Part shown: one piece after another, positions 12,809 to 24,465 of the stretch
Layout of the letters: each line of letters starts with the position of its first letter
How positions within the stretch are numbered: position 1 is the first letter of the stretch
From: Phlyctochytrium arcticum
Taxonomy: Eukaryota; Chytridiomycota; Chytridiomycetes; Chytridiales; Chytridiaceae
Reading direction: 5' to 3'
Assembly: GCA_025602905.1 (NCBI GenBank)
Contig: JAHLKI010000010.1
Location: forward strand, 744,001-808,000
Length of the DNA: 64,000 nucleotides
Notes under the pieces: model-generated
The model's input: the letters and a program-made list of their open reading frames with translations, nothing else
Told to the model about the DNA's origin: nothing
Databases searched by the model: none
Position numbers and translations under genes: made by a program

Positions 12809-13432
12809 CTACATGAGAAGCATTTCCTTCAAATCATTCCACCGGGCTCTGTTCCGCCCAATGTCGCCGCCCATCCTCCCCTCTGCATAATAGGTGACTT
12901 CCACTACATCCGTCGCTGAAGGCGCAATTTCAATAGCGATATCGTCAACGAATCCACAGATGGACGTCATGTACTCTACAGCAAAAAAACAGATAATATG
13001 ATCTACACAAATTCCGCGTAAATGTCAAACGATCCGTTTACCTAGATGCCAGAAATATGACCCAGAAGTCTCGTCCGCAGACCTATGCAACACCGTCCTC
13101 ATATTAGGTGTTCGCGCAGCCCAGTCGCCAATCTTTTCATCCACCTTCATCGCACGACCTTGCTTCAAAGTAACTTGCCCTCGCACTCCCCTACTACTCT
13201 CCACCGGCATCCGCGTCCAGTGCTTTTGTTTCCAGAGACATCGGACCCGGATATAGATTATTGATCCCCGCATAACTTTGAGGAAAACGAAGGGCCATGA
13301 GGAGACGGATCCGACGGATGGGAAGAGGAACGGGTAGGATAGGACTGGGATGGAGAACAGAATTCCGACTGTGTGCCGGGCATGAATACAGAGAAGAGCG
13401 GTGATAATGCTGAAGAAAGTTGTCGGCTCCAT
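12809..13432 (-). CDS. DUF1499-family membrane protein
   Basis: Exons 13432-13042 and 12975-12809, joined across a 66-nt intron, encode 185 residues. The first 55 residues are hydrophobic (two probable membrane segments), then a basic linker. The C-terminal half has YMTSICGFVDDIAIEI and later GGDIGRNRARWNDLK. This matches the DUF1499 pattern of an F-DD-hydrophobic strand followed by a G-D-G-NR-R segment. DUF1499 proteins are small membrane-associated or periplasmic/plastid proteins of unknown function. The gene converges on REC8, with about 175 bases between the two stops. The start is the first ATG before the hydrophobic segment. Confidence 0.6.
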
Positions 13433-13563
13433 AGTTGTATTCTCTGCTGCTGCTAAACTGACGATTCAACGCGGAAAAGTCACACTTGTGCCAGCCAAAA
13501 ATTTCGGTGGTTTGTCACTGCGATCTTTCAAGATCTGCACTGCCTAGTGCCGCCGTTGCAGAA

Positions 13564-15241
13564 ATGGATCAACTATTCGCTAGTCTGGCGGTATCCGGAG
13601 GTGAGTCCGCATATATAAGAGTTTTTACTCACAGTGGTTTGCTGACATCCTTTGGGCTCCCAGCATCACTGGTCTCGAAGGCAGCATTTTCATACTGTCA
13701 GGGTTATGCAGTCAAGCAAATATCTACCTATGTTCAGCAAAGCACAGAAAAGTCTAAACACAAGGACAGACTGGTGCGCATGCAGTCTGTCTTGGAGAGG
13801 AAACTTGCTGTCATAACTCCAGGTACGTTTTGGTTGTGCCCTTTCCCTTCACGTTTAGACACGCTGACTTTTTTTCCGTTCAGCAATCGACATGTGCGAG
13901 ATAGTGGCCGCGAGGGGAAATACGGGGTTAGAAGCGGTACTGACCTTGTCATCGGAGCTGAAGCGGGACTTGAACAAGTTGGGGAGCAGCATACATGGGG
14001 ATGACAGTGAAGAGAACAATGCGCAAATGACCACAACGGTTTTGCGGGAAGTGGAAGACCTCATCAAGGCTATTGATGACTTGGTCCCCTACATTCAACT
14101 GGCGATTGCATCCTGCGGCGTGTCCGTGCAGAACACGATACCCGATTCAGTTTCCCCCAGTCGGCTCCTGCAAGCGTCTACCGCGGTCGCCTTGGCATCC
14201 GGTCGTTACCAAGCCCATAAAAACTTTGGAGCGACACAACCCCCGGAACCAGTACAAGTTGGTCCACGGTTCCCAGTCCGTGTCTACTCTCTCTTTCAGT
14301 CATCTGCACGCGCCAAGGGCGTATCGGATTGGACCTGGAAGGAAGATTACGCCAAGGCATCAGTTACCGTCCAACGAGTACCTACTGAAATCTCTAATTT
14401 GAATGATGATGACGCGACATCGGCCGCTGCAGCGCCGCTTCGGTCACGTATCGCCTACGAGTTATGGATGGTGGAAGATCTGAATGATGGACGGTACCAT
14501 GAGGAAACGGAGGGAAAGACACTGCAACCTGATGAGATGGTTCCGGGAAAAAAAGTTCGCATCCCTGCAACAGACATTCAGCGATTGTATTACACACGCT
14601 CTGGTAATCTACTCAACATTGATGCCAAGGCACCTGTCATGGTACTCAAAGTTGTAAGGGGCGGACGGCCCACCCCATCTAGCCAAAGTCAAGGTGCTAC
14701 ACCTGCCCGAAACCAGGACAACTCTCGAATCGAGTATCTTGCATTCGAGCTGTATCAGCCTGATACAGAGAATGAGGAAGCCGGGGATAGCGGCGAAGAC
14801 GAGCAGGAGGACAGTGATAGCTCAATAGAGGGAGACGGTAGCGATACGGATGGTGCTGGGAAGGCGTTGACCAAAGCACCGTCACCACGCCGACAACGAC
14901 AGCAGCGTTCTTACATCTCTGGCGCTATTCCTATAGGACTATTGAGCGTGCTTGAGTACATTCTGCGCTTATCAGCACTGGAAGTCTCTGAGCAGCGCTC
15001 GCATCTGGACGTCCCGGATGAAAAGCTCAACATGTATCTCTCCAGCGACGTTGGGGGTGGCAACCAAGCCAGGAACTCATTGGCCAACTTGGCCATGTCT
15101 GGGCAGCCACTGTCGAGCGCATCGAGCAAGAAGTTGCCGTCCACTTCAGGGAGCTCGGGACTGGATAGCCCTCTCAATCGGAAACCCGGGGGCACTCGAT
15201 TTCTCGACCGATTATTGAGCGCGTCGAACGGACAGGAGTAG
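13564..15241 (+). CDS. Yrb30-like RanGTP-binding protein
   Basis: Exons 13564-13600, 13664-13822 and 13884-15241 join in frame to give 517 residues. The protein starts MDQLFASLAVSG, then has IDMCEIVAARGNTGLEAVL, a coiled stretch ending LVPYIQLAIASCG, SPSRLLQASTAV, a QVGPRFPVRVYSLF segment, and near the C-terminus ISGAIPIGLLSVLEYILRLS. This order fits the fungal RanGTP-binding family of yeast Yrb30, which binds Gsp1/Ran-GTP and blocks RanGAP-stimulated hydrolysis. An acidic Ser/Asp-rich insertion lies around residues 355-385. By family it acts in nucleocytoplasmic transport. No organelle signal is visible. The next gene starts 375 bases downstream on the same strand; the space between holds only the 3' end and a promoter, with nothing else recognised. 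Confidence 0.82.
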
Positions 15242-15616
15242 TCATACCTTGACCGAAAATCCCATTGAATTTCCTTTTCGTTCTACTGAACCTAATGTAT
15301 ACCTCCCATCCCATAAATTATATACACCTTCTGAAACTTTCCCAATACTCTTTTCCACATCATTTTCAATGTGTTTTGATCCATTGATTCGGTATTGCAC
15401 GTGACTGCGAATCTGTCGGAGCTGGGCGGGTTTGGCCGTTTTGGAACTTTTGACCTTGGAAACAACCATCTTCTCTCCATTTGCTCCAAATACTGTCAGA
15501 ACACACCTGCCCAGGGAACAGCGGCTGGCCCGCGTTGATATCCTACATATCCTACGCCTAAAGCAAGCTATTGCCACTGAGCCTTTGCCAACGAAAATTC
15601 AGACTATCCCGTCAAG

Positions 15617-18600
15617 ATGGTGTCGGCAGCGCCGCCAGCAAAGATCCTGGACTACAAGAGGGACTTGAGTAGTTTACGATACCGAGGACAATGGCAGACA
15701 GTGATACAGCTCGCAGAAAAGTATCTGGGAAAGCTAGGAGAAAACCGGTCGGCAGACTATGGTAAACTCGCAGGATCTTGATGTTGGTTGAGGACCAGGA
15801 AATGCCAGACTAACTGAGTGTGTGATGTTGCTAGCCTTTGGGTTGATATGTAAAGGGGAGGGGCTTCTCAATCAAATACATCAAGACTACCTCCGGCGCG
15901 ACTTTCCTGCTGATGACGGTGTTCGACGAAGACATTGGTACCCGGTTGACTTTCCACAACCAACTGCCCCAGATCCAAGTCCCGACGATTCCATCGTGAT
16001 TGAAGATATGGACGACGAACGACAATCAACGACAGGATCGAATCTGTCGCCAGAAGAACATGAACGCTCGGCTGTAGCACTCAAATATCTGACGCAAGCA
16101 GTGGCAATTTTGCAGGGGGAGGATTCTTATAGTCGTCAGCTATTCCTGGTGCGCCCGTATTTGTTGCGGTAAAGCTATTTACTCTTTTTAACAAACGTAT
16201 TGTTCCAGGAAGCTAGCACGATCTTATGTTTCCACGACGGAATCATCGGCCAAACAGAACAAATGGCTAATCGCATACGGGATCCGCGATGGCAATGGAA
16301 TCTAGATAACCCTCCACCAGATCTGGCAGATTCGGCTCATCCCTATGAACATGTGCTGAGACTCATGTTTTGGACAGCGCATGGTAGGTCATTGAAAATT
16401 CACCTACATTCAGGGGTGCTCAATATCAGGTTTAGCATTGGGTAGTCAGGCGGAGAAAGAAGAGGATACTTCTTTGCTTTACATCAATCGCGCTGTAGAA
16501 TATTATCGACAACACAAGGTCCTCGTTTGCCCCAAGCTCTCCAGGACGCGTCCTACGCATGGCTCGGATGAGGATCAGTGGCTCCGGTGGGCAGAGTTCT
16601 CCCATTTCTGGTCTACGCTGCATAATGCGCGTTTAGGGTAACTTTTAGGCCAGCACGTTTCAGAACAATTATTAACTACTCATCATTCCAGAAATAGCGA
16701 GCAGTCAATTGCTGTCGCGCGGGACTACGTCAAAATGATGGGATCATCTTCCAATGATCACCGAACACAACCACGCATTGCTGTGGTTGGTACTCTTATG
16801 CGCCAATTAGCGGGAGTTCCAATAGTCGGTGAAATACCCGTTCCCTTCCGCGGCATTGCAACGCAATCACCGCCAACACTAGCACCGGAAATCCGAAAAG
16901 AACTACTGAGGCTTGCGGTAACCTATGAGGCCCTGACAACCCATTTACTAGACTTTCCCCGAGGAGAGGATCAGTTGCCAATGGAAAAGAACCGTCACGC
17001 CCGTGTGGTCGAGTGCTATGACTGGTACGTCTGGTTGATGACCCAACCAGTTCCGGGCGAAAATGTAGGACAGGCTTGCGATCGCTACATTGATTTGTTG
17101 AAGCATCTCTATCGCGGAACCAAACACACGTTCCATAACATGCGGCTCTTTCGGTACTTGTGCCATACCTTAACGCGGCTCATGCTTCTTAATCACGACA
17201 ACATGAGTTTGGGTGAGCGTATCGAAGCAGAGGCGGTTATGGAATCGTACAAGTTTTTCTGGATCAAGCACTTTGATTCAAAACTCGCTAGCGAAAAGAA
17301 GAAGAAGGCAGAATCTGTTGGTTCTATCCCATCTTCACCCCGTCGGCTGTCAACCGTGCGCAGCATGAAAAGGCGGGATGCGAATGGCAATACGATTACC
17401 ATGGATGTTCCTTATGATCCCGTGTTTGATAAGGACGGCAACTACATTCGCCTGAAAGATCTTGATGCTTATCTGGAAAAGCTCACCAAGGAAGAAGACG
17501 ACAAGATCATGAAAGCCCTACAAATGACTACAATACCCGATGACAATCTCGTGGTAATTGGAGAAGTTGATGGAGAGCGCATTGAAGATGCCATTGGCGT
17601 GTTTCTATCGGCGGTCAAAGTTTTTACCCTGACCGCCGATGGTGAGGTGGCCAAGGTACGGATTCCTATGCTTTGTTTACGTACAATATCAAGTAACTGA
17701 TGTGGCGAATAGTTGGAGGTGGCTTACGATTACGCCAAACTGGCTCTTGGTTTGATCGAGGAGCACGGACGAGCTTTGCTGAACCCAACAACCTACCGGT
17801 TTGAAGCTTACAAGATTACCGCCGAGGTTTGCTTGGAATTGGAACAAGAAGGTTGGTAGATTTCTGGCAGATTTTGTGAGAGATTGTACTGAGTTCAACC
17901 ACCATGGCAACAGTTCGGGAAGTAGGCGCGCGAACTCAATGGCAAGTCAGAGCAGCAGATGCGATTCGAAAGTGCTTGGTGGAACAACCCAAATCACCGG
18001 AGGTTCTTTACCTCAAAGCCTTACTCGCTGCGCAACGGGGGGAGGTTCGTTCCTGTAGATACGTGGTTTCAAAGTACTTGCAATAACACTCAATTTTTGG
18101 AATCAGTGTGAGAGCGCTACTTTGATTGTCAGAGCGAGCCTGCATGAAAACAAGGATCGTGCCACATCGTGGAACCTTATGGCATTGCTTTGCAGCGCCC
18201 ATAAAGAATACGATCAAGCCATCCAGTTTTGCCGCGCTGGTGCTATAAAGTCATATGAATACTTGGAACAACTCTTGGCAGCAGGGGATGTATCGGACGC
18301 CCATATTGACGCTGAAAAGTTTGACCTGATAAAGTTAGTTGTGTCCTGCCACCCCCTTCGTCGACTGGTCCATAACTGACTCTCAATCATCCTCCTACCA
18401 GCCTCAAACTTACTGATGCTTCACTACGGCTTCAAAAAGAGGGCCCAGAAGGTGGTCTGGAGGTCATTCGAGAGGTCATTACCCTGGCCAGAAAACTCTT
18501 CCCAGGAGTTGACGGGGGGAGATCCACCGATGAGATAATTGCAGGACCATCTCGATCTACCACACCTACGCCGTCTATAGCGACAGGTAGGTCCATCTGC

Positions 18601-19986
18601 GCCGCTTTGACCAAATCATAATTTTGACATTCCGCTTGACAGGCCGTACTGGTAGTTCCATAGGAGCATCGCCCTACATTGCCCCTTACCGCTTTGGAAT
18701 TCATGACCTCTTTGTCGGAATTTGGCTCGCTACTTCGAGTCTGTACCGACTTGCCGGAATGCTGGACAAGGCGAAAAATGCTGTCCAAGAAGCAGAGACC
18801 CTCGCCGAAGAGGTGATTCGTATGGATTCCTTGATCGAAGGTACTCCATCAAGATTTTATAGCGGTATATCCATGGATAAGTTGTTGGAACGGCAGTCGG
18901 GCATCCAAAGAGACATGCGGTTGGGCAAAATAAAAACTGCGATGAGGGTTGGGGAAAGTGATAAGTTTGACAGTTTTCCCACTTGGGGCCCCGCACGGGC
19001 GCGCGTGAGGAGAGTCATAGCTGATGTGGCCTTCGAGGTATGATACGGCAAAGTATTCCATATTTCACGAGTGCAAGCTAATAAAACATTGTTCTTTGCA
19101 GGCTGCTCTAGTGCGGCAATGTGAACTGACGGCTTTGAAACGAACCCCAACGGAGCCCCGATTCAAACAGTATCTCAGTCCTACTGAGCAAGTCAACCAA
19201 GAAAAGCTGCTTCGAACATGGAGCACCGCGGTCGAGCTCGGCGGCTTGAAACCCAGTTTATCACAAATTTCCATTTCCAGCGCAAACACAACAGGATCCT
19301 TAGTGACTACTGCTAGCACACCACTGGGACGTGAGCTCATGCGAGCATCAAGTCCTTCCTCCAACTCAGCCACCCCTCCACCTCCTCGCTCCGGCAGTCT
19401 CCGAGGTCTTCCCAACGGCTTTCGGCCCTCGAGCGATGCTGGCACTCCTCCTCCACCCGTTCAGTTACAAGTCAATGGCGTCTCTGTCAGGAATGGCACA
19501 CCCTCACCCTTACCACCCCAAGAAGAAGATCACGTTTTGTCTGAGGACGATGAGGACGCAGATCCATCACGTATCAAGCAGCTCGACCCTAATGACCCTT
19601 CAACATTACAACCCCATCCTCTGACGCTAGAAACCCTGGTTCAAGACTTTGAATCTATAACGTTCATTGATGACGATCACCTCGGCGCTCGTGTGGAGCT
19701 TGGCAAACTTTACATGGAGCAAGACCGGTGGGAGCTAGCCGAATCATTCTTTGAACGTGCGTGCAAAAACTCTCGTGCGCGTGGTGGAGGTGGAGGTCGG
19801 CCGTCATGGTATGGAGGGGCCACCGCCAAATGGGGTTGGGAAAGTTGGCGATATTTGGCAAAGTGTCTGGCCAAGGATGCCCGCAGTGAGAGGGCATACG
19901 AAGCTATGGCCATGGCCGTTCGTGTCCGCCGCGGGTTAGGCTTTGTTCATGGTTTGGAGACGTTGCGACGTTCTAATTGGAGTTAA
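15617..19986 (+). CDS. Ypp1/TTC7-family TPR protein (PI4-kinase recruitment complex)
   Basis: Eleven exons (15617-15761, 15835-16148, 16209-16383, 16430-16637, 16692-17655, 17713-17851, 17914-18044, 18107-18333, 18402-18586, 18643-19037, 19102-19986) join in frame to give 1,102 residues. The protein is largely helical with TPR-like pairs, such as LYLKALLAAQRGE, TSWNLMALLCSAHKEYDQAI and a C-terminal set with LGKLYMEQDRWELAESFFER. A Pro/Ser-rich acidic linker precedes that set. The arrangement and C-terminal WESWRYLAKCL...AYEAMAMAVR fit the Ypp1/TTC7 family. In yeast, Ypp1 with Efr3 recruits the PI4-kinase Stt4 to the plasma membrane. Introns are 46-73 nt. The N-terminal exons are less conserved, so the family call rests on the C-terminal TPR block. 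Confidence 0.75.
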
Positions 19987-20343
19987 TTTACTGCCCCGCT
20001 CTGACTGATACATGAGGAACTTTTGGTGTGTTCTTCTCGCTTTTTTCATATTTCCATCGTCAGTCTACTCCTTTCATGGACTTGAGACCGGCACCCCAGT
20101 AATAATACTTTCTGTATATATATGTATTTCTTTTGTATGATAGAGGTGCACCTTTCTATGCCATAACTTTCGAATGCTGTGCCAAAAGGGAAGGGGAGAG
20201 ACTGAAACTGAAATATATTGGTTATCTACATTCTACTACAAATTTGCGATGCGATATACTGAAAAGGCACGGGGTTTCGGCAAGTCCAACCACTATCTGG
20301 TTTGGGAACTTTTGGTTCTTTTGACCTTGTGTCTACGCCATTC
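19987..20343. other. Intergenic 3' region between convergent Ypp1/TTC7 and CDC20 genes
   Basis: The 357 bases between the two stop codons carry AT-rich stretches, including a TATATATATGTA run near 20116, that would suit 3' UTRs and polyadenylation on both strands. I see no gene, repeat or RNA here. Confidence 0.45.
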
Positions 20344-22334
20344 TCAGCGAATAGCCAGTCGGCGGTATGCATTGGATAGCTCATCTTCCACATCGCGCTC
20401 AACCCCAACAGACCCTTTGGCTGCTAGTCGTCCCAACCCTGCTGCCATTGACCCCGTACGCGTCCCTGTATCCGCCTTGGCACCCTTCTTTCTACTCTCC
20501 CATACACTCCAAAACTTGAGATTTTCATCGCTGGCCCCTGTCGCGACTGTCTGACCGTCAGGGCTCTGCGCAGAGTGCAAGACACGCGCATCGTGTCCTT
20601 CCAAGTCACCAATCTTTGTCAGACTAGGGTATCTCCATATCGAAAGGTGGTTATTAGGGTAGCCGTGCGACGTGAAAAATTCCTTGTATTCGGTCGACCA
20701 AATGATTGAGGTAACTTGGGATCCAGTGTCAATGGAGGCTATTTTGCCGGTAGTGGCTACATTCCAAAGGTGGACGGTACGGTCGTGGGAACCCCCGCCC
20801 GTGGCAAGGGTGTTGAGCTGCCAAGGGCACCATGCGACAGCCTGTAGAAGGATGGGGCGTTTTTTAGCCGTATAATAAACGGAACATGCATATTCGACAG
20901 TACGTTACCTTGACTGCAGCTTTATGTTCACCCTTTGTGAATTTGGGTGTGCTCATTTTGGCGTCCCAAAGGACAACCTTGTTATCGTTCCCACCACTTG
21001 CCAGGAACATGCCGTCTGGCCGCCATTTGAGTCCACACACATCCGAATCGTGCCCCAGAAGGGTAGCCGTCCGGTGGTTTGCGGCTCGCACATCATGATT
21101 CCAGATGGAGCCATCACGAGCACCTGATGAGAGAACGTTGGTATCCCAAGACAGGACTCCGACCCGCGACGCTCGTCCCCGCATGGTCCGCATCTTTTTC
21201 ATACTATCTATCGACCAAACTTCAATATCACCTTCGGACGATCCTACCGCCAGATGGCTTCCATCAGGGGCCCATTGAATGGAAGCAATATACGTGTCTT
21301 CTCGTGTGGACGAGCATAGTGGACGGGTCGTGCCAGTGTTTCCGTTCCAGAGATAGACTGTGTTATCAAGAGCAATGGCAAGCACATTGTTGCTGGACCA
21401 ATCCATCAAATTGAGGTAATAGTCATCTGACATTCCGGGTGCATCCAAAATCTTTTCGGGTTCTGACTTTACGCGCCGTGCAGCAAGGTTTGAGTTTGGT
21501 TTTCGCAGCGGGCGGGACCAAGAAGTGCGAATATCCGTACGGGCATTGGCTGCGGGAGGTTCGGCATTAAAGGCAAGAATCCGTTTGTCGAGGGCCACGC
21601 CACAAGCTCTCGCCACTTGTTCTTGGTAGGCCAAGGCGTCCGGATCGAGAGTTTTAAGTTTGGAGCGGTCGGTCGCATCGCGCAGGTTGAACTGGGAACT
21701 GGCCCGGTCAATTGCTTCTTGACTTGGCACAAATCGATCATACTGAAAGTTAGAATATACTACATTTAGTGCTTTCTTTTCCAAAAGCGGCAGTATGCGC
21801 GAAATTGGAACTTACCATACGGTCCTTGACCTTGCCACGCTTGCTTGCTCCTCCAGGGCTCACACCGGCCACACCCAGCCGTTGTTTGATAAAGCTATCT
21901 GTATTTCGCGCACTAATGATTGACGACCGAGGCGATTGGCACATTCCCGCCTTCCCATCACCGAATGTTCCACTTAGCCCCCCAGCATAGGTTCGCGGAG
22001 ACCTGGTGTTGGCCACAGATGGAGATAGAGGCAAATTTGGTATAGCCCCTCCATTTGTAGACTGGCCAGGTTGTTGAGTAGATGATGATGATCTGGTGGG
22101 CGTTCGAATATTATTATGCAAACGATCAGACGCCGAGGATCTACTTGGGGTTCCCAACCGACCGATTGTTGCTTTTCGGCGAGGAGAGTTGAAGCCCTCG
22201 CGGATCCGCCGGGCAACCAATGGGCTCAGTGGAGCCGGAAAGTCACCCATCACAGAGCGGCCGTTGCTGCTTCCCGATCCACTCGCGGCACCAATCCCAG
22301 TTGTTGCTCCTGAGCGTCCGCCGGCGGCAGGCAT
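20344..22334 (-). CDS. CDC20: CDC20/Fizzy, anaphase-promoting complex activator
   Basis: Exons 22334-21816, 21742-20909 and 20841-20344 join in phase 0 (introns 73 and 67 nt) to give 616 residues. The first exon is a disordered Ser/Pro-rich N-terminus. Exon 2 opens exactly on the C-box, YDRFVPS, which contacts the APC/C. Then comes KILDAPGMSDDYYLNLMDW and SNNVLAIALDNTVYLWN, the Cdc20 version of this signature rather than the Cdh1 one. Seven WD repeats follow (ends YLWN, EVWS, IWNHD, VLWD, HLWN, SIWR, KFWS). The chain ends ...RRLAIR, the Ile-Arg tail that docks on APC3. All key docking elements are intact. By family it presents securin and cyclin B to the APC/C at anaphase onset and is the spindle-checkpoint target. 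Confidence 0.93.
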
Positions 22335-22567
22335 GCTGGCAGGTCCTAATAATAATTCGTTGAGCTCTCCAAACAGACAATGATCAGCGACCTAATCCAA
22401 GGTATCTTCGGGATCTGTTTATGTGCGCAATATTTGTTCTCGTGTATGGAGCAAGAAAGGAGGATACCGCGGTTATGGAGAGTGCTTCAGGTCAAGATTG
22501 CTTGCAAGATTGGCCAGAAGGAAAAAAGTGATACGACGCGTTCGTGGCCATGAATTCAATTCATTCA

Positions 22568-22694
22568 GACCTAGACTAATTCTGAACTGAAATCCTGACC
22601 CAATTTCAAGAATTAGTCTAGGTCAGTCTGACATGATTTCCTTCAACCACTTGGTAAAGCAGATTGTTCAGAATTCTAGAGGCTAGACTAATTC
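22568..22694. repeat. Palindromic AGACTAATT repeat cluster
   Basis: The 16-mer GACCTAGACTAATTCT at 22568-22583 is matched by its exact reverse complement at 22609-22624, a hairpin with a 25-nt spacer. A third related copy, GCTAGACTAATTC, lies at 22682-22694, followed by AGACTAATTT. The same AGACTAATT core occurs in the ends of the MITE-like element at 32499-32762. This block lies between CDC20 and the 5' end of the membrane-protein frame at 22722, which lacks a good start. I see no outer terminal repeat or target duplication. Confidence 0.6.
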
Positions 22695-22721
22695 AGAGAC
22701 TAATTTACTGATTATGGTACG

Positions 22722-23243
22722 GTGTACTTCACCATCGGGCCGCTTGGCTTCAGGGCAACAACAGTGCTGGAAATCAGCTGGAGATCCCAGGGAGCTCCCT
22801 CGGAAAACCTCACCATTATGACAGAAAGGAACTTCACCACCACTACTTGCACGTTGCCTGACGGCCCCGAATGCAGGCTCCTGACGGCCCAGTCGACCGA
22901 CTTCTGGGATTGCTCCCCGAGTCGGCTCGTTTGCGAAATGTTGTCTCCCCACCCAGGACGAGATGGGAAAGATCGCTCCGTGGAAAGACTTCTCAATCAA
23001 TTGGTACTTATTGGGGTGATGTGTGCCCTTGGGCTGCTAGCATGCTCCTTTTGCTGCGGTCTCTGTCTCTGGGTACGTCGGCGTATCAACAAGAAGAGTC
23101 CACCAATTCAGATTCAAGTAGTTAATCCCTTGGACACGCCGGAAACGAAGCTACCAGGGGTTAGAGGTTCGGTAGTTGTTGGATCTGGAAATGAACACAA
23201 AACTGGTATTCCCTTGTGGCCGAACGCTCAGTGTGTTGTTTGA
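22722..23243 (+). CDS. Orphan single-pass membrane protein, 5' end unclear
   Basis: An open frame of 173 codons whose first in-frame ATG is at 22818; a stop lies just upstream of 22722 and no AG acceptor gives a clean splice in. The predicted chain has an outer part with N-glycosylation sequons (NLT, NFT) and several cysteines (CTLPDGPEC, FWDCSPSRLVC). One membrane segment, LVLIGVMCALGLLACSFCCG, is followed by basic WVRRRINKK, so type I topology is likely. The cytoplasmic tail is about 50 residues. I recognise no family. The palindromic repeat block directly upstream may have separated it from its first exon, or the gene may start at 22818 without a signal peptide. The 400 bases after the stop show nothing recognisable. 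Confidence 0.4.
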   Translation: MYFTIGPLGFRATTVLEISWRSQGAPSENLTIMTERNFTTTTCTLPDGPECRLLTAQSTDFWDCSPSRLVCEMLSPHPGRDGKDRSVERLLNQLVLIGVMCALGLLACSFCCGLCLWVRRRINKKSPPIQIQVVNPLDTPETKLPGVRGSVVVGSGNEHKTGIPLWPNAQCVV

Positions 23244-23686
23244 AATAGCTTTTTTGGAACCTCATATTACCCCCATCACCCATTCCTTGCCTTATAGAAA
23301 TCGTCTCATTCCGCGACTTGCCCCCATTTCAGGGACATTGATTAATACTAGTTTGATAGCTCTTTTCTTACGTAGACTTGCTTTTCAACACGATTCCCCA
23401 GATTTCCTTCTCGTTGTGATTTGAAATCAGCTCATCATACTTTCAGGTTGATTCGTGCAATGCCTGATGAGAAAGATCCACAAAAGGTGTGCAAACTCGA
23501 GACATTAACGAAAAAAGCTTCAATTGGTCGAATGATTCCGTGTATGTTGAAGATGTATACTGGATGTTGTGAATGTCAGTGACTGAGAACCATGGGAATT
23601 TTAGTGCCAACTTGAGGAAGTACAGTCAAATCAGATTCATTTTGCTTCACATCATCTGAAAATTTCGAGCATGAATCAACATCAAA

Positions 23687-24267
23687 ACGAAATACCTGCT
23701 CTCGAAAACAGTTACAAGGGCCAATTGTTGAACCACCAGACTTTGTTCGCTCCAATCATAGCCAGTGTAACCGAAACCCAGGGCACCATAACACCATTTA
23801 TCCTCAGTCGTGCCCCAACTTTCCTCTAGTGCTATGGGATCTAGCAAAGCCTCATTATGGAAAAGTGGTGCATTTGTTTGGGATGCTTGCCAATGTAATT
23901 GTATGAACATGTGTGGTAGTCCCAAGCAGTTGTGGCAAAAACGCAATAGTTGGAAACGTACAGGTGCAATAGACTGTCATCTATTGGTGCTGCATAGAAC
24001 ATTCGCCCTTTTGTATACTACCACGACCTACCTTGTCCTAAGTCTTTCATTCTTGTATCATACATCATCGTTCACCATCTATGTCAAAGACTTACTTTTC
24101 ACATTGAATGTGTTCATATCTATTGGTTCCTCCATAGATTTGTTATTCTTGGGGTCAAATAGTTTCTTTGATGAGCACATTAAGGCCCATCTGTCCGGAT
24201 CCATGGCCGAAACCCAGAGACTGCCATCGGTTTCTTTATGACATACGACATAATACTTGCCGGGATA
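23687..24267 (-). CDS. Unidentified multi-exon gene, partial model
   Basis: A well-formed reverse-strand exon runs 24267-24096, bounded by TAG and a strong GTAAGT donor. It encodes a Trp/Met/Lys-rich segment with GKYYVVCHKETDGSLWVSAM, then DPDRWALMCSSKKLFDPKNN. Downstream on the same strand, 23998-23687 is open for about 100 codons (ALLDPIALEESWGTTEDKW, then GALGFGYTGYDWSEQSLVVQ) and ends at a GTATTT donor. The two exons do not join in frame through the best splice sites, and I did not find the first exon, which would have to overlap or lie near the CEP78 start. Codon texture suggests real coding sequence, but I recognise no domain. The coordinates are approximate. Confidence 0.35.
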
Positions 24268-24465
24268 CTACTATACCTGGCAGCGATGCAGCTTGATGAA
24301 GCAGGCTCGAAATCATAAAGAAAAAGAAAAAACATCTGAGAGAGCACTGCCCAAATTACGGTATGTGGCTGGCAGGGTCGTAAAGAAACACGTCGCTGGA
24401 CCTTTGGAACCTGCTCAGGAAGCTGCTTTGGAACTTTTTCCAAGCGCGCTGCCGTCCCGACGACG

